Part shown: positions 1-5,485 of the stretch, one piece after another
Numbering within the stretch: the stretch's first letter is position 1
Layout of the letters: each line of letters opens with the position of its first letter
Source: Gemmatimonadota bacterium
GTDB taxonomy: Bacteria; Gemmatimonadota; Gemmatimonadetes; Palauibacterales; Palauibacteraceae
NCBI GenBank assembly: GCA_013042495.1
Contig: JABDQB010000152.1
Span: 1 to 5,485, forward strand
Reading direction: 5' to 3'
DNA: 5,485 nucleotides
Translations under genes and position numbers: made by a program
The notes under the pieces: model-generated
What the model was told of the DNA's origin: nothing
Database searches by the model: none
Seen by the model: the letters and a program-made list of their open reading frames with translations, nothing else

Positions 1-1014
1 GGAGTGATGGGATTCGACGACCGGGACCAGTTCGTGGTCCGGCAGACGTCCGCTTCCTCTCCGTTCCAGGGCGACGAAATGAAGGTCGTCATGCGGGAGG
101 GGCGCGCCACATTCGAATTCCAGCCGAAGATCAGGCTCCCGGAGGAATACCTGGCGGCCATTCAGCAGTGCGAGGTGGAGCGGGTCGAGTTTCCCACTTT
201 CGACATCGACCCGGCCACCGGCGAACCGCGAATGCTGCACGCCTTCCTGTTCACCCCTCGCGAGGACAGGCAGGATCCGCAGTCACGCCTGGCCGTCATG
301 ACGTCCTTCTACGGGGGCGGCAACTACTTCAGCACGGGAACACAGATCTTCTGCGAGGCCGGGATCTCGTGGCTGTCACCCGCCGTCCGCGGGAGCTCCG
401 GATTCGGCAAGGACTTCATGGCGCTCAACGACCGGGACCTCGGGGGCGACGAGATCATCGACCTGTTCTACGGGGCCCGGTTCCTCGAAGAGAAGCTGGG
501 TCTCGAACCGCAGCAGATCGGCGTGGCCGGCGGCTCGCACGGCGGATACGCCACGATGCGGGCGCTGACGTTCCCGCCGGAGACGAACGGACGGGGAGAG
601 AACTACGATCTCGGGTTCGGGATGAGCCATGCCGGGTTCTCGAACATCGTGTCGTTCTACGACGCCACGAACATCCCGGACTGGATCATTCTCGAGGCCG
701 GCGACCCGGAGACCGAGCGGGACCGGCTCCTCGATCGATCGCCGATCAGCCACGTCGACCTGCTCGATTCGCCGATCCTCCTCACGCACGGGTCGAACGA
801 CAACCGGGTCGGTGTCACGGAGAGCCGTTCTTTCGTGGAAGCGGCCCGGCAACTCGAGAAACCGGTCACGTACGTGGAGTTCGAGGGACAGGGCCACGGC
901 ATCTCGGGACTCGAGAACCAGGTCACCTATTACCAGACCCGGTTCGACTTCCTGGAGGACGTGGTGTGCGGGGTGGAGGGATCGCGAGCACCCGAGTGCA
1001 CGGGATCGGACTAG
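1..1014 (+). CDS. S9 family (prolyl oligopeptidase-like) serine peptidase, C-terminal catalytic part, 5' truncated
   Basis: This is the alpha/beta-hydrolase catalytic domain of an S9 peptidase, a family that cleaves short peptides, often after proline or at the N-terminal dipeptide. Counting from the GTG at position 4, the domain runs from about residue 78 to 320. Visible motifs are YGGGN at 103-107 (the oxyanion loop, where many relatives have HGGP), RGSSGFG at 129-135, the nucleophile elbow GGSHGGY with Ser178, HGSNDNRV with Asp266, and GQGHG with His298, so the triad is complete. Residues 1-77 resemble the last beta-propeller blade and linker. The frame is open to the left edge, and full-length S9 enzymes usually have 600 or more residues, so the GTG at 4 and ATG at 7 are probably internal codons. 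Any signal peptide lies outside the window. The gene ends with TAG and is followed by a strong stem-loop. The family call is firm; exact specificity (POP, DPP4 or acylaminoacyl peptidase type) cannot be decided here. Confidence 0.93.
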   Translation, partial: GVMGFDDRDQFVVRQTSASSPFQGDEMKVVMREGRATFEFQPKIRLPEEYLAAIQQCEVERVEFPTFDIDPATGEPRMLHAFLFTPREDRQDPQSRLAVMTSFYGGGNYFSTGTQIFCEAGISWLSPAVRGSSGFGKDFMALNDRDLGGDEIIDLFYGARFLEEKLGLEPQQIGVAGGSHGGYATMRALTFPPETNGRGENYDLGFGMSHAGFSNIVSFYDATNIPDWIILEAGDPETERDRLLDRSPISHVDLLDSPILLTHGSNDNRVGVTESRSFVEAARQLEKPVTYVEFEGQGHGISGLENQVTYYQTRFDFLEDVVCGVEGSRAPECTGSD

Positions 1015-1028
1015 ACACCTCAGTGGGC

Positions 1029-1055
1029 CGGCGAGGGGCTCAGCGCCCCTCGCCG
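1029..1055 (+). terminator. Perfect 11-bp stem-loop after the S9 peptidase gene, putative terminator
   Basis: CGGCGAGGGGC (1029-1039) and GCCCCTCGCCG (1045-1055) are exact reverse complements around the 5-base loop TCAGC. The stem starts 14 bases after the peptidase stop codon. No T-run follows (the next bases are TACCTCACCC), so it is not a classical intrinsic terminator. In GC-rich bacteria such U-less hairpins may end transcription, protect the mRNA 3' end or act with Rho. Position and perfect pairing support a 3'-end role; the mechanism is inferred. Confidence 0.65.
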
Positions 1056-1079
1056 TACCTCACCCGGTCGGTTTCCACT

Positions 1080-1093
1080 CATATAAGTATAGC
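1080..1093 (+). promoter_or_regulatory. AT-rich -10-like patch, possible promoter of the DUF819 gene
   Basis: The run CATATAAGTATAGC is a conspicuous AT-rich island in a GC-rich intergenic region, with two overlapping -10-like hexamers: TATAAG at 1082-1087 and TATAGC at 1088-1093. No good -35 hexamer lies 16-18 bases upstream of either. It sits after the peptidase hairpin and about 110 bases before the DUF819 start, which would give a leader containing the dyads at 1151-1175. Weak call, based on composition and position only. Confidence 0.3.
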
Positions 1094-1150
1094 CCGTTCT
1101 CGCGCCTCACCGGGGCGGCCCCTCCCGGCGGGCTTCCCTGACCCCTAGGT

Positions 1151-1175
1151 TGTCGCCCTTGTGCGACACGGTCGC
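1151..1175 (+). promoter_or_regulatory. Overlapping dyads in the DUF819 leader (two mutually exclusive hairpins)
   Basis: TGTCGC (1151-1156) is the exact reverse complement of GCGACA (1163-1168), with a 6-base loop. The same GCGAC (1163-1167) also pairs exactly with GTCGC at 1171-1175, with the 3-base loop ACG. The middle arm can therefore pair left or right but not both. The element ends 29 bases before the DUF819 ATG and 9 bases before a short upstream ORF. It could be an RNA switch, a repressor site on DNA, or chance in GC-rich sequence. Confidence 0.35.
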
Positions 1176-1184
1176 CAGGCGCGG

Positions 1185-1208
1185 ATGACTCAACCGGAGA
1201 GCCGATGA
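1185..1208 (+). CDS. Possible 7-codon leader ORF coupled to the DUF819 gene
   Basis: ATG at 1185 opens a short frame encoding MTQPESR. Its TGA at 1206-1208 overlaps the DUF819 ATG at 1205-1207 in the ATGA arrangement typical of translational coupling. A weak AGG at 1177-1179 lies 5 bases before the ATG. The downstream gene's own ribosome binding site (GGAG, 1196-1199) lies inside this mini-ORF, so its translation could affect initiation at 1205. The peptide shows no run of one amino acid, so a classical amino-acid attenuator is not indicated. A frame this short can easily arise by chance. Confidence 0.25.
   Translation: MTQPESR
1196..1200 (+). promoter_or_regulatory. Ribosome binding site of the DUF819 gene
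   Basis: GGAGA lies with its GGAG core 5 bases before the ATG at 1205, good Shine-Dalgarno spacing. It supports the chosen start, together with the hydrophobic first membrane segment that begins a few residues into the protein. Confidence 0.7.
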
Positions 1209-2374
1209 ACGCAGAGCCGATCTTCAGCGACTTGATCGGGGTCATGGCCGTGATCCTGATGGTCCCCGTCATATTCATATGGCTGGAGCGCAAGACGGGC
1301 TGGAAGGTGTTCAACTACCTCCCGGCGATCATTTGGATCTTCCTCACGCCCGTGTTCCTGAGCAACTTCGGCGTGATTCCACGCCAGAGCCCCGTCTACG
1401 ACACGTTCAAGTCGTTCGCCGTTCCCCTGTTCATCGTCCTGATGCTGCTCGACATCAACATCAAGGAAGCGATGAAGGTGGCGTGGCGCGGCGCCATCGT
1501 CCTGGTGATCGGCTCGGTGGGCGTCGTGGTCGGGGCGGTGGTAGCCTTCGTGCTCTTCCGCTCCAATCTGCCGCCCGGTTCCTGGTCCGGTTTCGGGGCC
1601 CTCGCCGGAAGCTGGATCGGGGGAACGGGCAACCTGGCGGCCGTAGCGGAGAGCCTGAACACGCCGGCCGAGCAGTTGGGACTCGTGGTCATCGTGGACA
1701 ACTTCGTCTACCTGGCCTACTTCCCCCTGATCCTGGTGTGCAAGCGGTGGGCAAAGCCGTTCAACCGATGGACGGGTGTGTCGCAGGCGCAGCTGGACCA
1801 TTTCATCGAAGCCACACAGAGTGTCGAGCGTAAGAAGCACGAGGTGCATTTCAGTGACGTCCTGACGCTCCTCGGCTGGGCTTTCGTGGCCATGCTCGCC
1901 GCTAACTGGCTGTCCACTCTGATCCCCCCTCTGCCGCCGGTGCTCACGCAGAGGACGTGGGCCCTGCTCCTGGTCACCACGTTCGGCATCCTTCTCTCGG
2001 CGACGAAGCTGCGGGACGTGCCCGGCACCGAGCCATTGGCCATGGCGTTCGTGTACATCTACATGACGATGATCGGCGCGTCGGCCGATCTGAGACAGCT
2101 CGGCGGGGGACAGTTCTTCCTCATCGCCGGCTTCATGACGATCACGATCCACCTGGTGTTCGTGCTGTTTGGGGCCAAGCTTATGAAGCTCGACGTGAGC
2201 ATGGCGGCGGTGGCGAGCGTCTCAGCGGTCGGAGGTGCGGCGTCGGCCCCTGTGGCCGCGGGATATCACCGCGAGGAGCTGGTACCGATCTCGATCATGC
2301 TGGCCCTGATCGGATACGCGCTGGGCAACTACCTGGGAGTCGCCACGGCGTACCTCTGCAACCTGCTGGGCTGA
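1205..2374 (+). CDS. DUF819 (YjcL-like) family integral membrane protein, putative transporter
   Basis: A complete 389-residue polytopic inner-membrane protein recognised as DUF819. By eye there are about 11-12 hydrophobic segments, near residues 5-27, 35-57, 68-85, 97-119, 128-150, 155-180, 219-243, 250-268, 275-293, 300-325, 332-350 and 360-385, with a hydrophilic charged loop at about 181-216 between the two halves. Family-type motifs are YLPA near 39-42, GSWIGGTGN at 135-143 (relatives have GSYIGGSVN), VDNF around Asp165-Asn166, and GGAASAPVA from Gly343 followed by the GY-LG-YLG pattern of the C-terminus. The glycine/alanine-rich motifs at corresponding places in the two halves suggest an inverted-repeat fold; as far as I recall the family groups with cation:proton antiporter/anion transporter-like folds. 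The substrate is not established. It starts at ATG with a good ribosome binding site, and lies 190 bases after the peptidase and 125 bases before the permease gene. A link to peptide or amino-acid transport is inference only. Confidence 0.9.
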   Translation: MNAEPIFSDLIGVMAVILMVPVIFIWLERKTGWKVFNYLPAIIWIFLTPVFLSNFGVIPRQSPVYDTFKSFAVPLFIVLMLLDINIKEAMKVAWRGAIVLVIGSVGVVVGAVVAFVLFRSNLPPGSWSGFGALAGSWIGGTGNLAAVAESLNTPAEQLGLVVIVDNFVYLAYFPLILVCKRWAKPFNRWTGVSQAQLDHFIEATQSVERKKHEVHFSDVLTLLGWAFVAMLAANWLSTLIPPLPPVLTQRTWALLLVTTFGILLSATKLRDVPGTEPLAMAFVYIYMTMIGASADLRQLGGGQFFLIAGFMTITIHLVFVLFGAKLMKLDVSMAAVASVSAVGGAASAPVAAGYHREELVPISIMLALIGYALGNYLGVATAYLCNLLG

Positions 2375-2420
2375 CGGTCCGGCTTTCCCGAAACTCCGCC
2401 GAGGATCTTCGCGTAAGGAA

Positions 2421-2448
2421 CCCCGGCAAGCGGAATCCGCCGCCGGGG
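2421..2448 (+). terminator. Nested GC-rich stem-loop between the DUF819 and permease genes
   Basis: CCCCGGC (2421-2427) pairs exactly with GCCGGGG (2442-2448). Inside it, GCGG (2430-2433) pairs with CCGC (2437-2440) around an AAT loop, leaving small AA and C bulges, so the whole is one long near-continuous hairpin. It begins 46 bases after the DUF819 stop and ends 51 bases before the permease ATG. No T-run follows. It may end the DUF819 transcript or be a structured permease leader; I cannot tell which. The rest of the 125-base gap shows only the permease ribosome binding site. Confidence 0.5.
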
Positions 2449-2486
2449 CCATGTGCGTGGCTGTGAGGCGGTGTGGACTACGGGTT

Positions 2487-2494
2487 GAAGGGGA
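2487..2494 (+). promoter_or_regulatory. Ribosome binding site that decides the permease start
   Basis: GAAGGGGA lies with its AAGGGG core 6 bases before ATG 2500. It favours this ATG over the in-frame GTG at 2473, which would add nine residues not typical of the family. The GTG has only a GAGG at 2465-2468 with a short 4-base gap. Confidence 0.65.
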
Positions 2495-2499
2495 CAGCC

Positions 2500-4935
2500 A
2501 TGGACGGGTTCTTCAAGGACGTCAGGTACGGCGTCCGCATGCTCATCGGGTCGCCGGTGCTCTCTCTCATCGCGATCGTCGCGTTCTCGCTCGGAATCGG
2601 ACTCACCACCACGGTCTTCAGCATCGTGAACGGAGCGATGTACAAGGGGCTGCCTTTCCCCGAGGGCGACCGGATCGTGTCCGTGTGGCGCAACAACCCG
2701 GACCGGGACATCGAGCGCGGCGGTGTGTCGCTCCACGACTATGTCGACTATCGCGACCAGCAGTCGACCTTGCAGGCGTTCGGCTTGTGGGGCGGCGGAG
2801 CCGTCAACCTGGTCGGAGCGGACGACGAACCCGAGCGCTACGACGGCGCCCTGGTGACCGCGAACATGTTCGAGATCCTGCGTGTCGCACCGGCCCTGGG
2901 ACGTGGCATCCTTCCCGGAGAGGATGAGCCGGGAGCGGATCGAGTATTGATCCTCGGCTACGAGGTGTGGCAGGAGAAATACGACGGGTCGCCCGACGTG
3001 ATCGGAATGTCCGTGCGTACGAATGGCGAGCCGCGCACCATCGTAGGTGTGGCGCCCGAGGGTTTCCAGTTCCCGATCGAAGCCGAGCTGTGGGCCCCGC
3101 TGGAAGTGGACCCCCTGGAGCATCAACGTGGACAGGGGCCCCAGTACCCCGCCTTCGGGCGACTGAAGGACGGCGTCTCGCTGGACGCGGCCTCCGTCGA
3201 TTTCGCAACGATCGGCATGCGGCTCGAGTCGGAGTACCCGGAGCCCAACGAGGGTTTCGCCCCGCTGGTCGAACCCTATACGAAGTTCGTCGTGGGCGAC
3301 GAGATCTTCGGCCTTCTGATGACCATGCTCGGGGCGGCGATCGGCGTTCTACTCATCGCGTGCGCGAACGTCGCGAATCTCCTGTTCTCCCGGGCGGCGG
3401 TTCGCGAAAAGGAAGTGGCGGTCCGTTCGGCCATGGGGGCGGGCCGGCGGAGGATCATCCGGCAACTCCTCGTCGAGGTCGGCGTGCTGTCGGCCGTGGG
3501 CGCCGCCTTCGGTGTGCTCATCGGTCTCGCCGGCGTCGCCTGGTTCAATCGGGCAGTCGCCACGAATCCCCCTCCGTTCTGGATGACGTTTGACCCGGAT
3601 GGCCGGGTCATGGTCTTCGTGATCGCCGTTACCGTGGTATCGGCCATCGCGGCCGGGCTGTTCCCGTCCCTGCGAGCCACGGGCCGCGGCATGAACGAGG
3701 CGTTGAAGGACGAGGGTCGCGGGTCGTCGGGTCTGCGCATGGGCCGCATCACATCGATCATCGTGATCGCGGAGATCGCTGTGTCGTGCGGGCTGCTGAT
3801 CGCTGCCGGCCTGATGATCAAGAGCGTCACCCAGCTGCGCACCGTGGACTTCCCGTTCGCGGTCGAGGGGATCTTCACCGCCCGTCTCAACCTTCCCGAA
3901 ACGGATTATGAGGATGCCGGGGCGCGGACCGCTTTCTACCGGGAGTTCCTGCAGCGTCTGCAGGCCACCCCGGGAGTAGAGGCCGCGACGCTGTCCGACG
4001 GCCTGCCGGCGCGGGGAAACGGCTCGCGGGTGTTCGAGATCGAAGGCGGCGACTATCCGACCGACCGTGATTACCCGAGCGCGCGGGAGGGCATCGTGAC
4101 GCCGGGCTACTTCGCGACCTTCCAGACTCAGATACTCGACGGACGGGCTTTCGAGTTCGCGGACACGCGGGACAACCTGCCCGTCGCGCTCGTAAACCAG
4201 AGCTTCGTCCGCGAGTTCTTCGAGGGAGACGAGCCCCTCGGCAAGCGGTTCCGCATCCACCAGGGCGAGGACGTGTACGAGTGGATGACGGTCGTGGGCG
4301 TCGTCCCGGACATGAAGATGGAGGGAATCGGGAACAACGACGCCAGCCCCGCCGGCTACTACATCGCCGTCGAACAGTTCGCGGAGATCCTCGGCAACAC
4401 GGTGAGCGTGGGTGTGCGAGTGGCGGGCGACCCGGGGGCGATGGCCTCGCGGATACGCGAGACCCTGACCACCATGGACCCGAACCTGCCGCTGTACGAC
4501 GCCCTCACCATGAAGAGGGTAGTCGACGATCAGACGTGGTTCTACCGGACCTTCGGCACCCTGTTCATGGCCTTTGGATTCGTGGCCCTGTTCCTGGCCG
4601 CCGTGGGATTGTACGGCGTGATGTCGTTCAGCGTGAGCCAGAGGACCCGAGAGATGGGCATCCGGATGGCCCTCGGCGGAGACAACACCCGACTGATCCG
4701 ACTCGCGATGCGGCGCGGGATGCGTCAGCTGGCGATCGGAATCACGCTAGGAATCGGGCTGGCAGCGCTCGCCACCAGGCAGCTGCAGATCATCCTGTAC
4801 GAGGTCGATGCCCGTGACCCCGTCATCTTTGGCGGCGTGGTGCTGGCCCTGGCCATCGTGGGCCTACTGGCTACCTACATTCCGGCGCGCAGGGTGAGCC
4901 GAATTCACCCGGCGGAGGCGCTCTCTCCGGGTTGA
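2500..4935 (+). CDS. ADOP-type duplicated ABC transporter permease (MacB/FtsX family)
   Basis: An 811-residue inner-membrane permease made of two MacB-like units in tandem, as in the acidobacterial duplicated orphan permease (ADOP) family, whose members are usually about 800 residues. The N-terminus (KDVRYGVRML, then SLGIG and the segment at about 19-45) is the standard ADOP opening. Unit 1 has TM1, an extracytoplasmic MacB-type domain at about 46-266, then TM segments near 269-295, 327-349 and 368-394. Unit 2 has TM 417-443, a second extracytoplasmic domain at about 444-680, then TM 684-710, 744-765 and 773-800. The coupling-helix motif appears twice, EKEVAVRSAMGA at 303-314 and EMGIRMALGG at 718-727, followed by arginine-rich stretches; these contact the ATPase. 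The protein ends with the usual PARRVSRIHPAEAL-type tail. There is no Walker A motif and no ATPase gene in the window, hence 'orphan'. By family it would drive mechanotransmission or export of lipids, peptides or drugs with a separate ATPase; the substrate is unknown. No PadR-type regulator, a frequent ADOP neighbour, is seen. Confidence 0.92.
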   Translation: MDGFFKDVRYGVRMLIGSPVLSLIAIVAFSLGIGLTTTVFSIVNGAMYKGLPFPEGDRIVSVWRNNPDRDIERGGVSLHDYVDYRDQQSTLQAFGLWGGGAVNLVGADDEPERYDGALVTANMFEILRVAPALGRGILPGEDEPGADRVLILGYEVWQEKYDGSPDVIGMSVRTNGEPRTIVGVAPEGFQFPIEAELWAPLEVDPLEHQRGQGPQYPAFGRLKDGVSLDAASVDFATIGMRLESEYPEPNEGFAPLVEPYTKFVVGDEIFGLLMTMLGAAIGVLLIACANVANLLFSRAAVREKEVAVRSAMGAGRRRIIRQLLVEVGVLSAVGAAFGVLIGLAGVAWFNRAVATNPPPFWMTFDPDGRVMVFVIAVTVVSAIAAGLFPSLRATGRGMNEALKDEGRGSSGLRMGRITSIIVIAEIAVSCGLLIAAGLMIKSVTQLRTVDFPFAVEGIFTARLNLPETDYEDAGARTAFYREFLQRLQATPGVEAATLSDGLPARGNGSRVFEIEGGDYPTDRDYPSAREGIVTPGYFATFQTQILDGRAFEFADTRDNLPVALVNQSFVREFFEGDEPLGKRFRIHQGEDVYEWMTVVGVVPDMKMEGIGNNDASPAGYYIAVEQFAEILGNTVSVGVRVAGDPGAMASRIRETLTTMDPNLPLYDALTMKRVVDDQTWFYRTFGTLFMAFGFVALFLAAVGLYGVMSFSVSQRTREMGIRMALGGDNTRLIRLAMRRGMRQLAIGITLGIGLAALATRQLQIILYEVDARDPVIFGGVVLALAIVGLLATYIPARRVSRIHPAEALSPG

Positions 4936-4948
4936 TCGGGGCGGATCA
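4933..4948. other. Small dyad containing both convergent stop codons
   Basis: TGATC (4933-4937) and GATCA (4944-4948) are exact reverse complements around GGGGCG. The first three bases are the permease stop and the last three, read on the minus strand, are the stop of the convergent gene. The intergenic space is only 10 bases. A 5-bp stem is too weak for a confident terminator call; much of the symmetry follows from two TGA stops facing each other. Confidence 0.35.
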
Positions 4949-5485
4949 GTCGTCGCCGGCCCGGTCCGAGGGATCGTAGACCCGAACGAAGCTGATCGTA
5001 CGCGGTATGTGCTCACCCGCCAGCCGGGTCAGCACATGGAGCCGGCCGGTACCCGCATGCACCGAGTACGCTTCCGTGAGGGTGGCGCCGCCTTCGAGTC
5101 TGCGTTCCACCAGCAGCTTGTCTCCGTCCCGCCACGCGCGGTATTCCAGCTCGCGTGCCCCGTCCACCTGAAATTTCTGCTTCCGGCCATCCGTGAACAG
5201 CACGACTTCCCGGTCCGGGTAAGCGATGGCGACGGTCGAATCGGTTTGGGTGATCGCGAAACCCTCCATGGCTCGCCGCACGACGTCCAGTGGCGACCGC
5301 TGGTCGGGGCGACGGCTGCCACCGGGAGGCTGGGCCGCGCCCCGGACGTTCCTCAACTGGTCGTCCGGGTCGTCGCTCAGTGCCCGATTCAGGGTCCATT
5401 GGCCGGCGACATCAGCGACTTCTACGGCGGCTTCTCCCACGTCCTGCCCGCCGGCTGCTCCCGGCGCGGCCGCCGAGAGTACGGT
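4946..5485 (-). CDS. Small exported protein of unknown function, 5' truncated
   Basis: The minus-strand frame gives 179 residues from the right edge to TGA at 4946-4948. A GTG at 5440 exists, but the frame stays open upstream and encodes TVLSAAAPGAAGGQD, which looks like the end of a signal peptide (hydrophobic/alanine-rich, then small residues). The true start is therefore probably beyond the window. Counting from the edge, the mature part begins with AGQWTLN (Trp30), like the DLSGTW-LN openings of small exported proteins I recall from Gemmatimonadota and Acidobacteriota. A Gly/Pro/Arg-rich linker follows at about 45-62, then short alternating hydrophobic/polar strands with an ITQTDSTVAIAY stretch, FTDGRKQKF, WRDGDKLLVER, LTEAYSV and a final ISFVRVYD. 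This is consistent with a compact beta-barrel or beta-sandwich, periplasmic or surface-exposed. I see no catalytic motif and assign no function. It is convergent with the permease, with stops 10 bases apart. Confidence 0.8.
   Translation of the reverse strand, partial: TVLSAAAPGAAGGQDVGEAAVEVADVAGQWTLNRALSDDPDDQLRNVRGAAQPPGGSRRPDQRSPLDVVRRAMEGFAITQTDSTVAIAYPDREVVLFTDGRKQKFQVDGARELEYRAWRDGDKLLVERRLEGGATLTEAYSVHAGTGRLHVLTRLAGEHIPRTISFVRVYDPSDRAGDD
5007..5037. repeat. 31-base imperfect inverted repeat inside the 3' end of the exported-protein gene
   Basis: ATGTGCTCACCCG (5007-5019) and CGGGTCAGCACAT (5025-5037) are reverse complementary at 12 of 13 positions, with one C:C mismatch, around the 5-base loop CCAGC. 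It lies in the coding sequence of the minus-strand gene (residues around HVLTRLAGEHI) and starts 71 bases after the permease stop on the plus strand. In RNA from either strand it could form a strong hairpin, so it is a candidate 3'-end structure for permease read-through. No T-run follows on the plus strand. Confidence 0.55.

Noticed and set aside
24..40. Six-bp hairpin GGACCA/TGGTCC with loop GTTCG near the left edge
   Set aside because: Short, within coding sequence, and far from any gene boundary; expected by chance in GC-rich DNA.
168..1148. Plus-strand open frame in another phase across the peptidase and into the intergenic region
   Set aside because: Arg/Gly-rich translation with no motif; the peptidase frame carries the complete catalytic triad.
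1060..1314. Minus-strand open frame (84 codons) spanning the intergenic region and DUF819 start
   Set aside because: No convincing ribosome binding site or domain, and it mostly overlaps the DUF819 gene and its leader.
1190..2152. Long minus-strand open frame (320 codons) opposite the DUF819 gene
   Set aside because: Its translation is dominated by Arg, His, Asp, Glu and Gln with no domain pattern, as expected for the GC-rich antisense of a membrane-protein gene. The plus-strand frame is clearly coding.
2473..2499. Upstream GTG start for the permease
   Set aside because: It would add nine atypical residues; ATG 2500 has the better ribosome binding site and gives the standard family N-terminus.
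3948..3964. Perfect dyad CCTGCAG-CGT-CTGCAGG inside the permease gene
   Set aside because: It encodes the ordinary residues LQRLQA in the second extracytoplasmic domain and lies deep in the coding region; no regulatory context.
3349..4260. Minus-strand open frame (303 codons) opposite the permease
   Set aside because: Low-complexity charged translation, fully inside a well-recognised permease gene; antisense shadow.
5438..5440. GTG as the true start of the minus-strand exported protein
   Set aside because: The frame stays open to the window edge and encodes a signal-peptide-like tail upstream, so the gene is more likely truncated by the window.
1..5485. Search for tRNA, rRNA, CRISPR repeats, insertion-sequence ends or transposase genes
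   Set aside because: No regular spaced repeats, terminal inverted repeats with target duplications, recombinase motifs or tRNA-like cloverleaf were seen by eye; gaps between genes are 190, 125 and 10 bases.

Overview
The window is GC-rich, bacterial, ordinary chromosomal sequence. It holds four protein genes and no RNA gene, mobile element, CRISPR array or phage gene that I can see. An orphan duplicated permease of the ADOP type, an S9-family peptidase, a DUF819 membrane protein and a small exported beta-rich protein of unknown function together suggest Gemmatimonadota or Acidobacteriota. I favour Gemmatimonadota, but this rests on gene style and GC richness, not on a marker gene.

Layout, left to right. 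(1) Positions 1-1014, plus strand: the C-terminal catalytic part of an S9 prolyl-oligopeptidase-like serine peptidase, cut by the left edge, with a complete Ser-Asp-His triad. (2) Positions 1015-1204: a 190-base intergenic region with a perfect 11-bp stem-loop just after the peptidase stop, an AT-rich -10-like patch, a GTCGC/GCGAC/GTCGC element that can fold in two exclusive ways, and a 7-codon upstream ORF whose stop overlaps the next start as ATGA. (3) Positions 1205-2374, plus: a complete DUF819 (YjcL-like) polytopic membrane protein. (4) Positions 2375-2499: a 125-base gap with a nested GC-rich stem-loop. (5) Positions 2500-4935, plus: a complete 811-residue MacB/FtsX-type duplicated ABC permease with no ATPase gene in view. 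(6) Positions 4946-5485, minus: the 3' part of a small exported protein of unknown function, convergent with the permease, the two stops being only 10 bases apart. Its signal peptide is cut by the right edge.

The genes do not form an obvious pathway. The peptidase and the DUF819 protein could be linked as peptide hydrolysis plus transport of the product, but the hairpin between them argues for separate transcription. The permease probably works with an ATPase encoded elsewhere. I found no convincing new multi-gene system. The points most worth checking are the leader of the DUF819 gene (switchable hairpins plus coupled mini-ORF), the unknown substrate of the DUF819 protein, and a strong 31-base imperfect palindrome inside the 3' end of the convergent gene, which may end permease transcription.
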